A stretch of 64,000 nt of DNA from Chamaecrista fasciculata (taxonomy: Eukaryota > Streptophyta > Magnoliopsida > Fabales > Fabaceae), in assembly GCA_003254925.1 (NCBI GenBank), contig QANZ01005615.1, forward strand, positions 20,885-84,884, given 5' to 3'. Positions 11,556-23,236 of this stretch are shown piece by piece. How positions within the stretch are numbered: the stretch's first letter is position 1; each line of letters begins with the position of its first letter. The notes below the pieces were generated by a model, which was not told the DNA's origin, made no database searches, and saw only the letters and a program-made list of their open reading frames with translations. The translations under genes were made by a program, and so were the position numbers.

Positions 11556-12036
11556 ATGGAGTAAATTTCAAATTGATCTCTTATATTTCGTTTTTTTCAA
11601 AATAGTCCTACATATTTATATAATTTCTTATATTGGTCTCAAACCTACTTTTGATATACGATTTTACTTTATTTGTTAACATTGTCGATGACTAGGTAGG
11701 AAAAAAACTCTTCAAGAGTTAACACATAGTTTCAAACTTGAAACAAGAGAGATTCGACCATCTTCGCTTGTTTGACTGTAAAACAAATTATTCACTTTCG
11801 AGATTGAATTTTAAAACTCATTTGTTAACAACCCCAAAATATTTATCAAAAGAAACTCATAACTTCAAAATCATCGTATTCAAACTTGAAACTAGAGAAA
11901 TATGATCATGTTTAGTATTTTTTAGACCAATTTAAGAAATTATAGAAATATGCAGAATCAATATGTAATAAATGAAAACTAAAGGATCAATTTGAAATAT
12001 TTCGTACATATGAAGGACCAATATGAAGTTTTGGGC
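11556..12036. mobile_element. Family A-related inverted-repeat element (diverged)
   Basis: Contains family A words on both sides of a centre: TCAAATTGATCTCTTATATTTCG on the left side, the inner CTTGAAACAAGAGAGATTCGACC, and GGACCAATATGAAG on the right. It is more diverged than the other copies and its edges are approximate. Confidence 0.45.
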
Positions 12037-12465
12037 GAGAGATGTTTGGTATTTGGATGTGGGGATTGAAGAAACGTGAAGTGGTGAACACAACACAACA
12101 TACACTGAATTGTAATAAATGCAGAAAGTTGAAAGTTGAACTCCAAACTTCAAACATATTCTCTCTCCTCTCTGTGCTTTGAAAGATCAAACTTTCACTT
12201 TTTAAATTTCTCGGTCGCTGGAAAAGGAAAGGACTAAATTTCACGCGTCAGCTTTTTCCCTTTAATTTGTCTCGCACCTCCAACCTCATTCTTTCACAAT
12301 TTAAATATCGTAAACATTCGGATTTTTTAAATATTTTCTAAATTACTCCTTCCGGGACATGATATCTGCTTTAGTTTTGTGAGGACACAGAGACAAAAAA
12401 AAAATAATTATTAAAAGAGTATTGATTAATAAATTACATTTGAAATCTTTATATAATTGTTAAAA

Positions 12466-12733
12466 GAGTAAAGGTAAATTTAGTCTTATATCTTTTGCTC
12501 AATTGTCAATTTTGTCATGTTTTTTTTGTTACAGTTTTGGTCTCATTTATTTGGATCAGGTGTAGAATTGGTTTTATATCATTATAAAATCTTTCACCAT
12601 TAGTTTTACCTAACCCAAAAACATGAGACCAATTCTACAATTCGATTAAAAGATATGAGACCAAGTTTGGACATTTTGAAAAATATGAAACCAAAAACGC
12701 AAAATATGAGACCAAATTTATACTTTGGCATCG
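12466..12733. mobile_element. Inverted-repeat element, family B
   Basis: The left end GTAAATTTAGTCTTATATC is mirrored by GATATGAGACC words and the right end ACCAAATTTATACTTTGG. Similar flanks GTTAAAAGA and GTTAAAAAG may be a decayed 9 bp duplication. Non-coding. Confidence 0.6.
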
Positions 12734-13144
12734 TTAAAAAGTATTTTATATTGATAATAAGGCAAGATCTACACATCTAAAGATAGAGTTTATGTGAACA
12801 TGGAATTTTGCGAATGAGTTTTGATAAACAGATTAAAAAATTTATTTTAAAATCATGAGGCTTAAAATAAATTAATTTTGTATTTAGTATATGAATTAGA
12901 ATTATTCAAATAATGAATTAATCTTGTAAATCTATTTTTATGTTCACCTAAGTGGGTGAAAATACTCTAATTTTATAGGATGAGATTATTTTATTTTAAA
13001 TAAATTAATTAAATTACTATTATAAAATATAGTTAATTATTTTAAAGCATTTTATTATTTTGAGAATTATCTCAATTATGTTTTAAATTAAAATTTTTAA
13101 TGATATTATTAATGTTACTTGTAAATTATAATTATAATATAATT

Positions 13145-13482
13145 AAGGGAAAAATACATTTTTAGTCCTATAACTTTTGTTAAGGTCTCAATTCGGTCTC
13201 GTATTGCACTTTTGATCTCATATCTTTAGGTTAGGTAACAAAATTAGTCTCATGTCTTGGCCAGGTTTTAGAATTGATTTCACATCTTTGCAAAAGGTTC
13301 CATATTATGGAAATGACGGTGAAACTTTTTACAAAGATATGAGACCAAATCTGTAACAAAAAAATAAATAGGATCAATTATGTACATGACCAATAGATAT
13401 GAAATCAAAAGTATAAAAAAAATATACGAGACTAAAATTGAGACTTGAATAAAAGATATAAAACAAAAAATATACTTTGATC
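13145..13482. mobile_element. Inverted-repeat element, family B
   Basis: The words TTTTAGTCCTATAAC and GGTCTCGTATTGCAC on the left are mirrored by ACGAGACTAAAATTGAG and a closing AAAAAATATACTTTG on the right. No exact duplication was found. Non-coding. Confidence 0.55.
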
Positions 13483-13517
13483 AAATAGTTTATGCAAGCT
13501 TACAATTATAAATATTA

Positions 13518-13860
13518 GACAAAAGTACTAATTTCGTCCGCAAACTTTACACCAACTGTCAATTTCGTCCTCAATCTTTTTCTTCTGTCAATTTCATCCC
13601 CAAGGTTTCACATTTTTGTCAATTTTATCCTTTGACTAACCTCTTTCAATAAATTAACGACAGACTACATCATGTTTTTCAATATGAGTTAGGATTTGAG
13701 TTTCTTTTTCTATCAATTTTACATTATATATCATTAGCGATGTAGATTTTGTCGATAATATTTGGATAAAGTAAGAGCAAATGATAAAATTAATCAAAAT
13801 GTGAAACATTGGGTACAAAATTAATAAAAAAAATTGTGGACGAAATTAGTAACTTTTGTC
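13518..13860. mobile_element. Mutator-like element, family D, exact 9 bp duplication
   Basis: The 343 bp element begins GACAAAAGTACTAATTTCGTCC and ends GTAACTTTTGTC. It is flanked by TAAATATTA on both sides (13509-13517 and 13861-13869). Inner words (AATTTCGTCC, CAATTTTATCC) mirror each other. It has no coding content. Confidence 0.83.
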
Positions 13861-13869
13861 TAAATATTA

Positions 13870-14561
13870 TTGACTCTATTTTCTCCTTTTGAAATAAGAG
13901 TGAGAATTTTATGTACAAAGTATAAAAAGAAAGCATTGAGCAATTGAAAGCTTTATAAGACAAGGGTATACTATAGTACAACTCTGGATATATAGAAATG
14001 TTAGAAGCCCCACTTAATTTTGTGGACAGTATTAGATCTAAATAAAGATTTAAAAAGGGCACAGTAAAAGACTAAAAGTGATGTCTCCTAAAAACCCTCC
14101 TTCAAAATTTCCGAGGTGTTTCCATCTAAAATCTCAGGTATATTTTTGCACAGCAATTCGAGACTCTAGTATCTCTTCCAAAAAATTGGTATCAAATGGT
14201 GACATTAAAAATACACACTTAAACTTATCTTATAGTTTAAATATTAAAAACACCTGATTTTACTATTTATTTGTTTACTTACTTACTATTTTTTTATTGT
14301 CACATCAAAATTACTCCTACACTTTATGTACATTTTATATTGTATTATAATTATAATATCTTCTATTCTGCTCTATTCATTTTAAATGACAACTCGGAAA
14401 GTACATTATTATAATATTTTATACAATTCAATTTCTAAAATCAACGTGCGTGTTAACTGGATATATAATTGAAGCGTCAACAACAATAATAGTTTCCCAA
14501 TCGATTACCAACTTGACATTAATGCACAATGCGTAGTTTGATGAGCTATATAAATTGAAGG
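13870..14561. other. Intergenic, no gene
   Basis: No recognisable gene or element. The open frame 13790-14062 has no protein character. Confidence 0.45.
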
Positions 14562-14805
14562 TTGAATGTTCAAATTAGTCTTACATTTTTCTCACAAATT
14601 TTATTTTGGTCATTTATCTTTTAAAATATTTAAATTGATTCAATATATTCTCGTAATGATTCACTTTGATCTCAAATTATTGAGTATAGTTATACCTATA
14701 TCGTTTTAAGTTTGAGTACGATGAGTTCAGAGTTACTTGCTTTTGGCAAGTACTTCTTTATCCAATTATATTGTGGTCATCATCAAACAAAGTCAAATTA
14801 AGTTT
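14562..14805. mobile_element. Left half of a family A element, cut by the LTR retrotransposon
   Basis: The words GTTCAAATTAGTC, CTCAAATTATTGAGTATAG and AACAAAGTCAAATTAAG follow family A order from the left arm to near the centre and stop exactly at the left LTR (14806). The matching right arm is not found after the retrotransposon's right end at 19606, so half of the element has been lost. Confidence 0.6.
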
Positions 14806-15314
14806 TGAAAACTACAAAGCTGGATCAGGGGAGATCTAACCTTGGAGTTCACAGTTGAAGGGCAGTCTCCGGTAGTCGTTGGTCGTCGGATCCTGCCGAT
14901 GGTGGAAGCGCAGGGGGTTCCCTGCGATCCTAATCCATCCCCCGTGAGGAACTCGATACCTGCAAGAAGGATTGCACAGGGGGAGGCCCCTGTGAATCCA
15001 CTCCGAAGCTCAAGTTAGAGAAGAAGTGGGAGATGGGAGTAAGAATTCTGGAGAGATTCATTACTTACCTTGTTTAAGGTGTATGAGTGTGTATATGTAG
15101 AAGGAGAAGGTACAGTGTGGTAGGTGGTTGATGTTGACCTGTGCCTGTAGAGTCTGGCAAGTATCCCAAGATCTGGGGGATTGTGTCCAAGAAGATCTGA
15201 GGAGATCTGTATGGTGGGCCCACGACAGCTGGAGGTGGGAGGGGACCCTGCCAGATTGCTCCTGGCGTTGGGTCTGAGCGGGAGGGGACCCTGGGGGCAA
15301 AAGGGTGTATATCA
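14806..15314 (-). repeat. 3' LTR (in element orientation)
   Basis: 509 bp, indistinguishable by eye from the copy at 19098-19606. TG..CA ends are present in element orientation. Its U5 end (CCAGCTTTGTAGTTTTCA) is shared with the solo LTR at 28228-29329. Confidence 0.9.
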
Positions 15315-15330
15315 CTAGTCCCTCCAAAAG
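15315..15330 (-). other. Polypurine tract
   Basis: On the minus strand CTTTTGGAGGGACTAG lies directly before the TGATATAC start of the 3' LTR, where the plus-strand primer is expected. The core GGAGGGACTAG recurs before every TGATA in the array at 28228-28658. Confidence 0.7.
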
Positions 15331-15594
15331 GTCCGGGGGAAGTGTCCCCGTCGTCGGCGTCCGAGGGGGGGGTCCCTGTTGTCCGAGGGGGGTGTACCCG
15401 TTGTCCGAGGAACACAATCGGAATTACCATCCGCGTAATAGACTTCCGTCGGTCCTGGAGAAGTGTGAATACACTTTAGTCTTTGAGAAGTGCGGATGCA
15501 CTTTGTTGCAGGGAACTCCGACCTGCAGGGCGTTGTTGCCCATTCCACGACGTTGAAGAAGAATTTTGGAGAAGTGTGAATACACTTTATTGCA

Positions 15595-15925
15595 GGGAGG
15601 ATCCGGCAATCCTCCGGGTGGGGGTATCCGGCAATCTTCCGAGTGTGTGGTATCCGGCGATCCTCCGAGTGGAGGAATCCGGCGATCCTCCGGGTGGGGG
15701 TACCCGGCAATCCTCCGGATGGAGGGTATCCTGCCATCCTCCGGGTGGAGGGTATCCTGCCATCCTCCGAGTGGAGGGCATCCGGCAATCCTCCGGGTGG
15801 AGGGCATCTGGCAATCCTCCGGGTGGAGGGTATCAGGCAATCCTCCGGGTGGAGGGTATCCTGCCATCCTCCGAGTGGAGAACATCCGGCAATCCCCCGG
15901 GTGGAGGATATCCGACAATCTTCTG
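15595..15925. repeat. Tandem array, ~26 bp unit, about 12 copies
   Basis: The unit is roughly ATCCGGCAATCCTCCGGGTG plus GAGGGT. Each copy contains CCTCC-GGGT-GGAGG, a self-complementary stem with a 4-base loop. Copies differ by scattered substitutions (CGGGTGG/CGAGTGG, GGCAATCC/TGCCATCC). Long open frames on both strands arise only because the unit lacks stop codons. Confidence 0.9.
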
Positions 15926-16020
15926 AGTTTTTTGAGCTTAGCCAAAATTTGATTTTCCTCGCTCTTGTAGGCTGGGAGTCTCGTTTCCCTGGCAGAGGGT
16001 GAGGGCCTTGTCGAAACTTG

Positions 16021-16265
16021 ATGTGTCTGCCTCCTGAGGGTTGGCGCCTTCAGGGAGGCTAAGATCTTTATCCTCCTGGTGGAGGGAATTGCTTGGTGGC
16101 GTTGTCCCCCTTAGGAAGGGTATGGACTTAGCCGGAAGTTGATTTATCCTCCTCCTGAGGGTTGGAGCCTTCAGGGAGGCTAAAGCTTTTGTCCTCCGGG
16201 TGGAGGGAAATGCTTGGCGGCGTTGTCCCCCTGAGGAAGGGTGAAGACTTAGCCGGAACTTGATT
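16021..16265. repeat. Tandem duplication, 122 bp unit, two copies
   Basis: Both copies carry CTCCTGAGGGTTGG, CTTCAGGGAGGCTAA and GGCGTTGTCCCCCT in the same order, offset by 122 bp. Non-coding part of the LARD. Confidence 0.8.
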
Positions 16266-16440
16266 TGCAATTGCGTTTTGTATGTGAGCTCAGTGTCCTT
16301 TGCATAGGACTTGTGTTGTGTCGCTTTCGTTTTCCTCTTGGGTTTCCGGCAACGTTGGCTAGCCGGCGGGTAACTCCTGACCCGCGGGGCGATGCGGCCC
16401 TTGCCAAGGCATGGGGAGGTGCTACTCCCCGCCTGTTTAA

Positions 16441-16745
16441 TGGAGCGGATGCTCGTACAGCGAAGAAGCGTGAATACTCTTCTGCCAGTATGGACAAGCG
16501 GATGCTCGTATGGCGGAGAAGCGTGAATACACTTCTGCCTGCGTAGACAAGCGGATGCTCGTATGGCGGAGAAGCGTGAATACACTTCTGCCGGCGTGGA
16601 CAAGCGGATGCTCGTATGGCGGAGAAGCGTGAATACACTTCTGCCGGCGTAGACAAGCGGATGCTCGCCTTCATACACAAGCGGATGCTTGCCTTCATAA
16701 ACAAGCGGATGCTTGCCTTCGTAAACAAGCGGATGCTCGTATGGA
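16441..16745. repeat. Tandem array, 53 bp unit passing into a 24 bp unit
   Basis: GAAGCGTGAATACACTTCTG recurs at 16465, 16518, 16571 and 16624, exactly 53 bp apart. From about 16650 a shortened ~24 bp unit (ACAAGCGGATGCTTGCCTTC) repeats three to four times. Confidence 0.9.
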
Positions 16746-16778
16746 GTTTGTAGTAGGAAGAAGTTAGAATACACTTTT

Positions 16779-16885
16779 CGTCATCCTCCGAATGGAGGGA
16801 ATAAGACATCCTCCGAGTGGAGGGAATTCGCCATCCTCTGACTGGAGGGAATCAGCCATCCTTCAACTGGAGGGAATCCGCCATT
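16779..16885. repeat. Short array related to the 26 bp unit
   Basis: About four copies of CATCCTCCGAGTGGAGGGAA and variants, a diverged relative of the array at 15595-15925. Confidence 0.8.
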
Positions 16886-17149
16886 GGGCAGTGGTTGCCC
16901 TATTGCTCTCCTGGAGAGGCTAGGTCTGTCGCCCTCATGGAGGGGTTAAGATTCTGATTAAATAAACGTAGCTGAGGTGCTGGAAACAACACTACAGAAG
17001 CTGTGTTTAGCAAATCAAAAATGACAATTTTGATTAGCATTATCATATCAATAAGAGTATGTATGCTGTATTAAAATACGTTACAGTATTGCAACAATCC
17101 ATCATGTGTGTACAATTAGAAAGTCTTCTTGGTCGTTCAGAAGTACACT

Positions 17150-18200
17150 GTTTAGCCCCTACTCCTGGAGGGTATCCGAGAAGGTATCCACCAACCCTAG
17201 AGAGTGTCCAAGGAGGGTCCACCAATCCTGGAGAGTGTCCGAGGAGGCGTAGTGCCAGTCCTGGAGAGTGTCCGAGGAGGTGTCCGCCAATCCTGGAGGG
17301 TGTCTGAGGGGGGTATCAACCAACGCCGGAGAGTGTCCGAGGAGGGGTAGTGCCATCCTGGAGAGGATCCGAGGAGGTGTCCGCCAATCCTGGAGAGTGT
17401 CCGAGGGGGAGCATCCACCAAGCCTGGAGTGTGTGAGGGAAATAATCGCTCTTTCCTCGTGAGTCGTATTCCTCGACGTCCTGCAAAATGAAAAAGCACT
17501 ATCCAATCCCCTGGCGGGTTTGACAGCATTTTTGCAGTCAAAATTATCACATATGTGATGTTTAAAGTATGACTTGGATGATTGAAAAATCACAAAGCGG
17601 CAACTCGGAGTGCATAGACGGATGCGGGGTGCCGGCCATTCCTGGAGGGTATCCGAGAAGGTATCCACCAGCCCTGGAGAGTGTCCGAGGAGGGGCCACC
17701 AATCCGGAGAGTGTCCGAGGAGGCGTGGTGCCGGTCCTGGAGAGTGTCCGAGGAGGGTCCACCAATCCGGAGAGTGTCCGAGGAGGCGGAGTGCTGGTCC
17801 TGGAGGGTGTCCAAAGAGGTGTCCGCCAATCCTGGAGAGTGTCCGAGGGGGGTTTCCACCAACCCGGAGAGTGTCCGAGGAGGGGGCGGGAATCCGACGT
17901 CATATAAATGCATATGTAAATGCGAATAAAGTTTGAAGAAGATGATTGACAAATCATAGAACAGCAACTCGGGGCGAGAAGCCGGGTGCGGGATATCCGC
18001 CACTCCTGGAGGGTATCTGGGAAGGTATTTACCAACCCTGGAGAGTGTCCGAGGAGGGTTCACCAATCCGGAGAGTGTCCGAGGAAGCGTAGTGCCGGTC
18101 CTGGAGGGTGTCCAAAGAGGTGTCCGCCAATCCTGGAGGGTCTCCGAGGGAGGTACCTACCGACCCGGATAGTGTCCGAGGAGGGGAGTGTATCCTATGT
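17150..18200. repeat. Higher-order array of ~30 bp units in three blocks
   Basis: Three blocks (about 17163-17435, 17638-17890, 17998-18185) are built of TCCTGGAGAGTGTCCGAGGA-type units. They are separated by related spacers with CATATG/CATATA, a short A-rich stretch, GGCAACTCGG or AGCAACTCGG, and then a TCCTGGAGGGTATC unit. Blocks plus spacers form a higher-order repeat of roughly 360-470 bp. Confidence 0.85.
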
Positions 18201-18689
18201 CATAAAAATGCACATGTATAATGATGTCCATGTGTCATTCAGCAGGCAAACAAAACGCTCATAAGATTGACAAATGTGGAAAGTGGACCGAAGTGGTCCC
18301 TATGAGATGCCAAAGTGAGAGTTTAGGAGGTGACTTATCTGGGAACCACCATTGGTCCCCCGTGAGGAAGACCTGCGACTGTCGTGAGGTGGCGTATATC
18401 ACCTGTCCCTCTTGTCGGGGAGAGTAGTCGCTGAGGCAGTCGGGGAGACATGTACGCACATGGTCGGCGGCGCCCAGGCCGCGATCTGGCGTGTATCTGC
18501 CTATCCGGAGGGGAGTCCGATGGGAGAAACTCTAACTCCCAAAATTTGATTCACGTTTTTTGAGTCACGTTTTGAGTCGATACCCTTTTGAGTCACGTTT
18601 CTGCTGTGAGGTTTCGTGACATGGCTTGCCGAAGCAGGTAACTCCGACCTGCAGGGCGTTGTCGCTCTCGTGGAGAGGTGAAGGCTGGT

Positions 18690-18830
18690 AACTTCGAAAA
18701 CGAAGCACTCGTTCAGATCTGGTTTGATGGAGAGCTGATTTCGAAAACAAAGTGCTCGTTCAGATCTGGTTTGATGGAGAGCTGACTTCGAAAACAAAGT
18801 GCTCGTTCAGATCTGGTTTGGTGAGATGAT
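18690..18830. repeat. Tandem array, 47 bp unit, three copies
   Basis: TTCGAAAACAAAGTGCTCGT (first copy variant ACGAAGCACTC) starts at 18693, 18740 and 18787, 47 bp apart, each followed by TCAGATCTGGTTTG. It lies near the element's 5' end. Confidence 0.88.
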
Positions 18831-19078
18831 AGCTCGACGAAGAGGCTCACGGCGAGAGACAACTTCGGAGGCAAAGTGCTCGCTCAGATCTGGTCAGGGG
18901 AGTCGACCGCTTCCTCCCTCAGGTCTCAGGGAACGAGTTCATCAGATCCTGACGAACCAGGGAACGAACTCACGAGAATGGGTTGCTTCACCCTTCAGAT
19001 CTCAACGAGCCAGTTCCAGAGTGAGATGTTTTTGCTTTGGCTCTCAGCATCAGCGAGTAAGCCAGGGGAATAGCAGGT

Positions 19079-19096
19079 TCCCCACAGACGGCGCCA
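19079..19096 (-). other. Primer-binding site
   Basis: Read on the minus strand, one base after the LTR end, TGGCGCCGTCTGTGGGGA begins. The TGGCGCCGT start is that of the tRNA-Asp-type sites used by many plant Gypsy elements; the remainder differs from tRNA-Asp. It fixes the element's orientation. Confidence 0.75.
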
Positions 19097-19097
19097 G

Positions 19098-19606
19098 TGA
19101 AAACTACAAAGCTGGATCAGGGGAGATCTAACCTTGGAGTTCACAGTTGAAGGGCAGTCTCCGGTAGTCGTTGGTCGTCGGATCCTGCCGATGGTGGAAG
19201 CGCAGGGGGTTCCCTGCGATCCTAATCCATCCCCCGTGAGGAACTCGATACCTGCAAGAAGGATTGCACAGGGGGAGGCCCCTGTGAATCCACTCCGAAG
19301 CTCAAGTTAGAGAAGAAGTGGGAGATGGGAGTAAGAATTCTGGAGAGATTCATTACTTACCTTGTTTAAGGTGTATGAGTGTGTATATGTAGAAGGAGAA
19401 GGTACAGTGTGGTAGGTGGTTGATGTTGACCTGTGCCTGTAGAGTCTGGCAAGTATCCCAAGATCTGGGGGATTGTGTCCAAGAAGATCTGAGGAGATCT
19501 GTATGGTGGGCCCACGACAGCTGGAGGTGGGAGGGGACCCTGCCAGATTGCTCCTGGCGTTGGGTCTGAGCGGGAGGGGACCCTGGGGGCAAAAGGGTGT
19601 ATATCA
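19098..19606 (-). repeat. 5' LTR (in element orientation)
   Basis: 509 bp, no difference from 14806-15314 found by eye, implying a young insertion or recent gene conversion. Confidence 0.9.
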
Positions 19607-19611
19607 AGTAA

Positions 19612-22600
19612 CAACTAAAATAGATAAAATTACTTGAGATTAACAGAGAAGTCACTTTCATACGGTTGTTATTGTAGGATTATCTTAAGTTTCATAGGAA
19701 CATTATACACGCGCATAAAAAGTTTACTTTAAGAGTCTTAATATTGATAGTGATGGAGAGGTGAGCTAGGTTGGTTTGAGGCTAGTCTTAGCGAGATTGG
19801 AGTTTGAATCAATTGGTGATTTCAGTCCTTATCAATAAGGACTTACAAGTAAGTTTTTATTTATTAACTTCTCATCATTTATCCAATAGCTTATATATAA
19901 TGAGATTAATGTCTAAATTGTTCTTCTTTTTTTTAAAAAAAAATTGTGTATAATATTTTATATATTTATTAAAATATCAAATTGTCACTAAGTCAAATTA
20001 TTCAAATTTAAACTATTTCAAATAAAACAAAATCATTTATCTTTCATCTTGTTTCAGTTTTGTCTCAATTTGAACCCCTACAGAGCATCATATATATATA
20101 GGTACGTGAAAACAAAAAGAATCATAATAATTAGCATAAGTGAAAATACCAAAGTTGAATTAATAATGAAGGGGAATTGAATGAGAAGTATGTGAAGTGT
20201 GATTTGGGGAGCGGTGGGGGGGTATACTGTAGAGCTAGCATTGAAAGGAATGTATGAGAGAGATGACATGTTTGGCAATGGCAATGGAAATAGAAAGTGG
20301 TCCTTCATCAATTTCAAGCCTCTTTTAATTGTAGTTTTTTTGTAGATGGCAAAATAATGGCCAACGAATCATGCAGTTAATATGTAGTAATTTGGGGCTC
20401 AAATCCTTACAATTCAAGAGAGAGGGGCCGCCATGCCCTCACATGTCTTTGTATTACGCAATTCATAATTATTAGTACCTTCCGTTTTATTTTTTTTCAC
20501 TCCATAGCAAATATATCCAATCTTTCTATAGAATTAGATATGTATGTTAACATATATAGTTTGTCTCCCTTTTCCTTCGGTTATAATTGTTAGATTAATA
20601 GTTTATTATTTGATTAAAAAGTATAATTGATAACGACGATTTTAGTCTCTCAACTATTTATTTCATAAAATTTTTACTCCCTTCTATGGTACGGTGGCAA
20701 TTTTGAAGAAGCCTAGCAACACGGACACTTGTCTTCCGGAGCAGTTAAGGAGAAACAAGGTAACCAAATTCATGCTCAATCATCAATCAATCAATTTATT
20801 TGTTATAGTATTGTCATAATTTGAAATTGTCTTTGTTTTTATTTTTTTAAAGTTCTGTAACGTTGAGAAAATTCATATATATATCACAAGTTCACAACAT
20901 ATATAATGATTAGTATGTCGAAATTAATCTGCAGAGCCTAATGTCGCGTTGTGTAAATGGCCAGCCTAGCTAGCTAATACTCTTATAGCGTTTTTGTCTG
21001 AAAATCTGAAGTACTACTAATCAGGAATTTGCATTATTATTTATTGTCATCTACTTACGTACACTCCTACATGGGTCGTTTTCATAAAACTCAGAGACAG
21101 TGATATTCCAAACCCCACTATTTCAATTCCCAAACATTAATCATAATCTTGAACCTAAAAAAACAAGAGTTAATTTTATTAAAAGGATAATAGATGGAGG
21201 GATTTATTTAATGTGTCTGTCGTCTCTCTCCTCACTTAATTGTAATAAAAATAAAAAATGAAGAAAATATTAGATCACCTCATGTAAGGATGATTTGATG
21301 GTGAAAAAGGCACATTTATTTAAACAAAGACTTTCTATAACAATTATAAAAAAAATTAACCATAAGGCAATTATATAAAACAATTCATTTATCACAACAC
21401 TTAAAAAGACTGATCACTTTCTCTTTTCTTATTTTAATTATCAATTCATAGGATGATCAACCGTAGAAAAGTTCGGATATATTGTATCAATTAGATTTTT
21501 CAAAATCTATGAAGCACGAACACTTTATTTTAATAGCGTGTCGTTGTGTCAGACACGTGTTGTGTTTGTGTTTGACATCTGTACGACATTTACACGACAT
21601 ATATTCATAAATTTTAGAATATAAAATTAACTTTTTGTGACTTTATCATGATAAACAATAAAAAATAATATCACATATGACATATATTATGAATATATAT
21701 CGTAATTATTAAAATTTTCATCAAATTTATGAATTTTTAATTATTTTTATATATAAATATATGTCATGTCGTGTCATATTATTTTAAAAATCTAACGTGT
21801 CAATGTGTCCATTTGTATTGTGTCTCGTATCCGTATCAATGTTCATGCTTCATAGTTGAAAACAAAACCCTTAATCATAATCATAGTATCAATAATCATC
21901 CATTTTTGTTCATCACTTAATCACTCATCAGTCTATTCTTTCCTTTTAATGATCCGTGCTAAGTTGCTGACACATGCATGCTCCACCCTAACTAACACAA
22001 CGTTAATTGCGGGATCAAATTTAGATTTATTAATTGTTATGTATAATGATTAAAATTAATGAAGGGGTAGGTGCAAACTATTTATTCTAATTATTTTATA
22101 ATACAACATTAAAACCCAATTAATCATTTTTAATGGAAACTCCAATTAATTCCTATATAAACAAAAATTAAATTTTAATAATCATTATATTGACTCACTC
22201 TAAGAAAATAATTATTACACTGTTGCAATGTTCATGAGCCATGACTGAATCATTACATCTTTATTTTAAAAACAAGGGCTCGATATTTTTTAATGAATCA
22301 TTATTCATGTGCTATATTTTCTCTATCTATATCAATTTTAACTTATGACTAATCTCATTTCAACTAAGTAGGACAATAAAAACTCTAAAAATAAAGCTCT
22401 TCTCACAAAATATTTAATGTATCTATATCTACAAGTATCAAATCCGAAACTCTTAGTTAACTAAATTGAATTAGTCTTGAACCAATTTATCTATGCATTT
22501 GGTAATATATAACATAAGTGTTAAATTTTGAAGCATATGAATTTCATTCTTACCAGTTTAATTTTTATAATTTATCTTTAAGATCATCTATCTATGTGTC

Positions 22601-23226
22601 TCATTGATTAAAAAGAAATGTTTTTCTAAAATCTAAAAAATTGACATATTCATTAATGATACTAATAGGACATTGAGCTATATGACATGATACTCTCAAA
22701 AGTCTCATGTTGAAAATAAGATTTGTTTTGAGATTAAAACTTTTAATTATGAATTCCAATATATATATATATATTTATTTATATTTATAGGCGAAGATTC
22801 ATAAATGAGATGTGCATGTGCTGAAAGATTCCAATATATATGTATGGGACATTATTTTAACAAAAAAAAAAACAGGCATTATGAAACTTTGATCCTTTCT
22901 CATTTATTAATACAACGGTTCTATCTGCAACCTGTCCGGGCACACTAATAGTGTAGTGATGGGTTCAATCTTACCCCTAAAAAGCGACATATAATAGTGT
23001 AGTGATGGCAACAAAATTTGATGTGTATATTATTGTTGTCAAGTTTTTAAACATGCGTGTATAAAATATTCTTTTGCTATTAATTATATAAAAAAAAGTT
23101 TGAAATCATTATACACTGAAGAATTTTGGTCTTTTGAAAGGTCAAAGTAATTTAATAATAAAAAATTGTTTGAAAAAGAAAATTCTATATCATTATTATT
23201 TTTGAAATAACATATCATTTATGTAT
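19612..23226. other. Intergenic, no gene
   Basis: AT-rich sequence. A degenerate B-box-like GGAGTTTGAATC near 19799 and GGGTTCAATC near 22961 hint at decayed SINEs but are not enough to call. No coding or RNA gene was recognised. Confidence 0.45.
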
Positions 23227-23236
23227 GAAGATGTAA

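Larger units (their letters stand above)
14806..19606 (-). mobile_element. Non-autonomous LTR retrotransposon (LARD-like), minus strand
   Basis: Two direct 509 bp LTRs (14806-15314 and 19098-19606) bracket 3783 bp of internal DNA. By eye the LTRs are identical. In the element's own orientation each LTR runs TGATATACACCC to GTAGTTTTCA. The primer-binding site and polypurine tract sit at the expected ends. The internal region encodes no recognisable gag, protease, reverse transcriptase, RNase H or integrase. It is mostly tandem arrays and is strikingly GC-rich against its AT-rich surroundings. Lack of coding and size fit a LARD (large retrotransposon derivative) that would need an autonomous Gypsy partner. 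The flanking 5-mers AGTTT and AGTAA match at only 3 of 5. Confidence 0.85.

Noticed and set aside
15061..16809. Long open frames on both strands (up to 278 codons) in the LARD interior
   Set aside because: They run through tandem arrays whose units lack stop codons, exist in several frames at once, and show only periodic low-complexity residues with no domain.
17043..18066. Overlapping frames of 60-169 codons on both strands
   Set aside because: Same cause: ~30 bp units without stops in the higher-order array.
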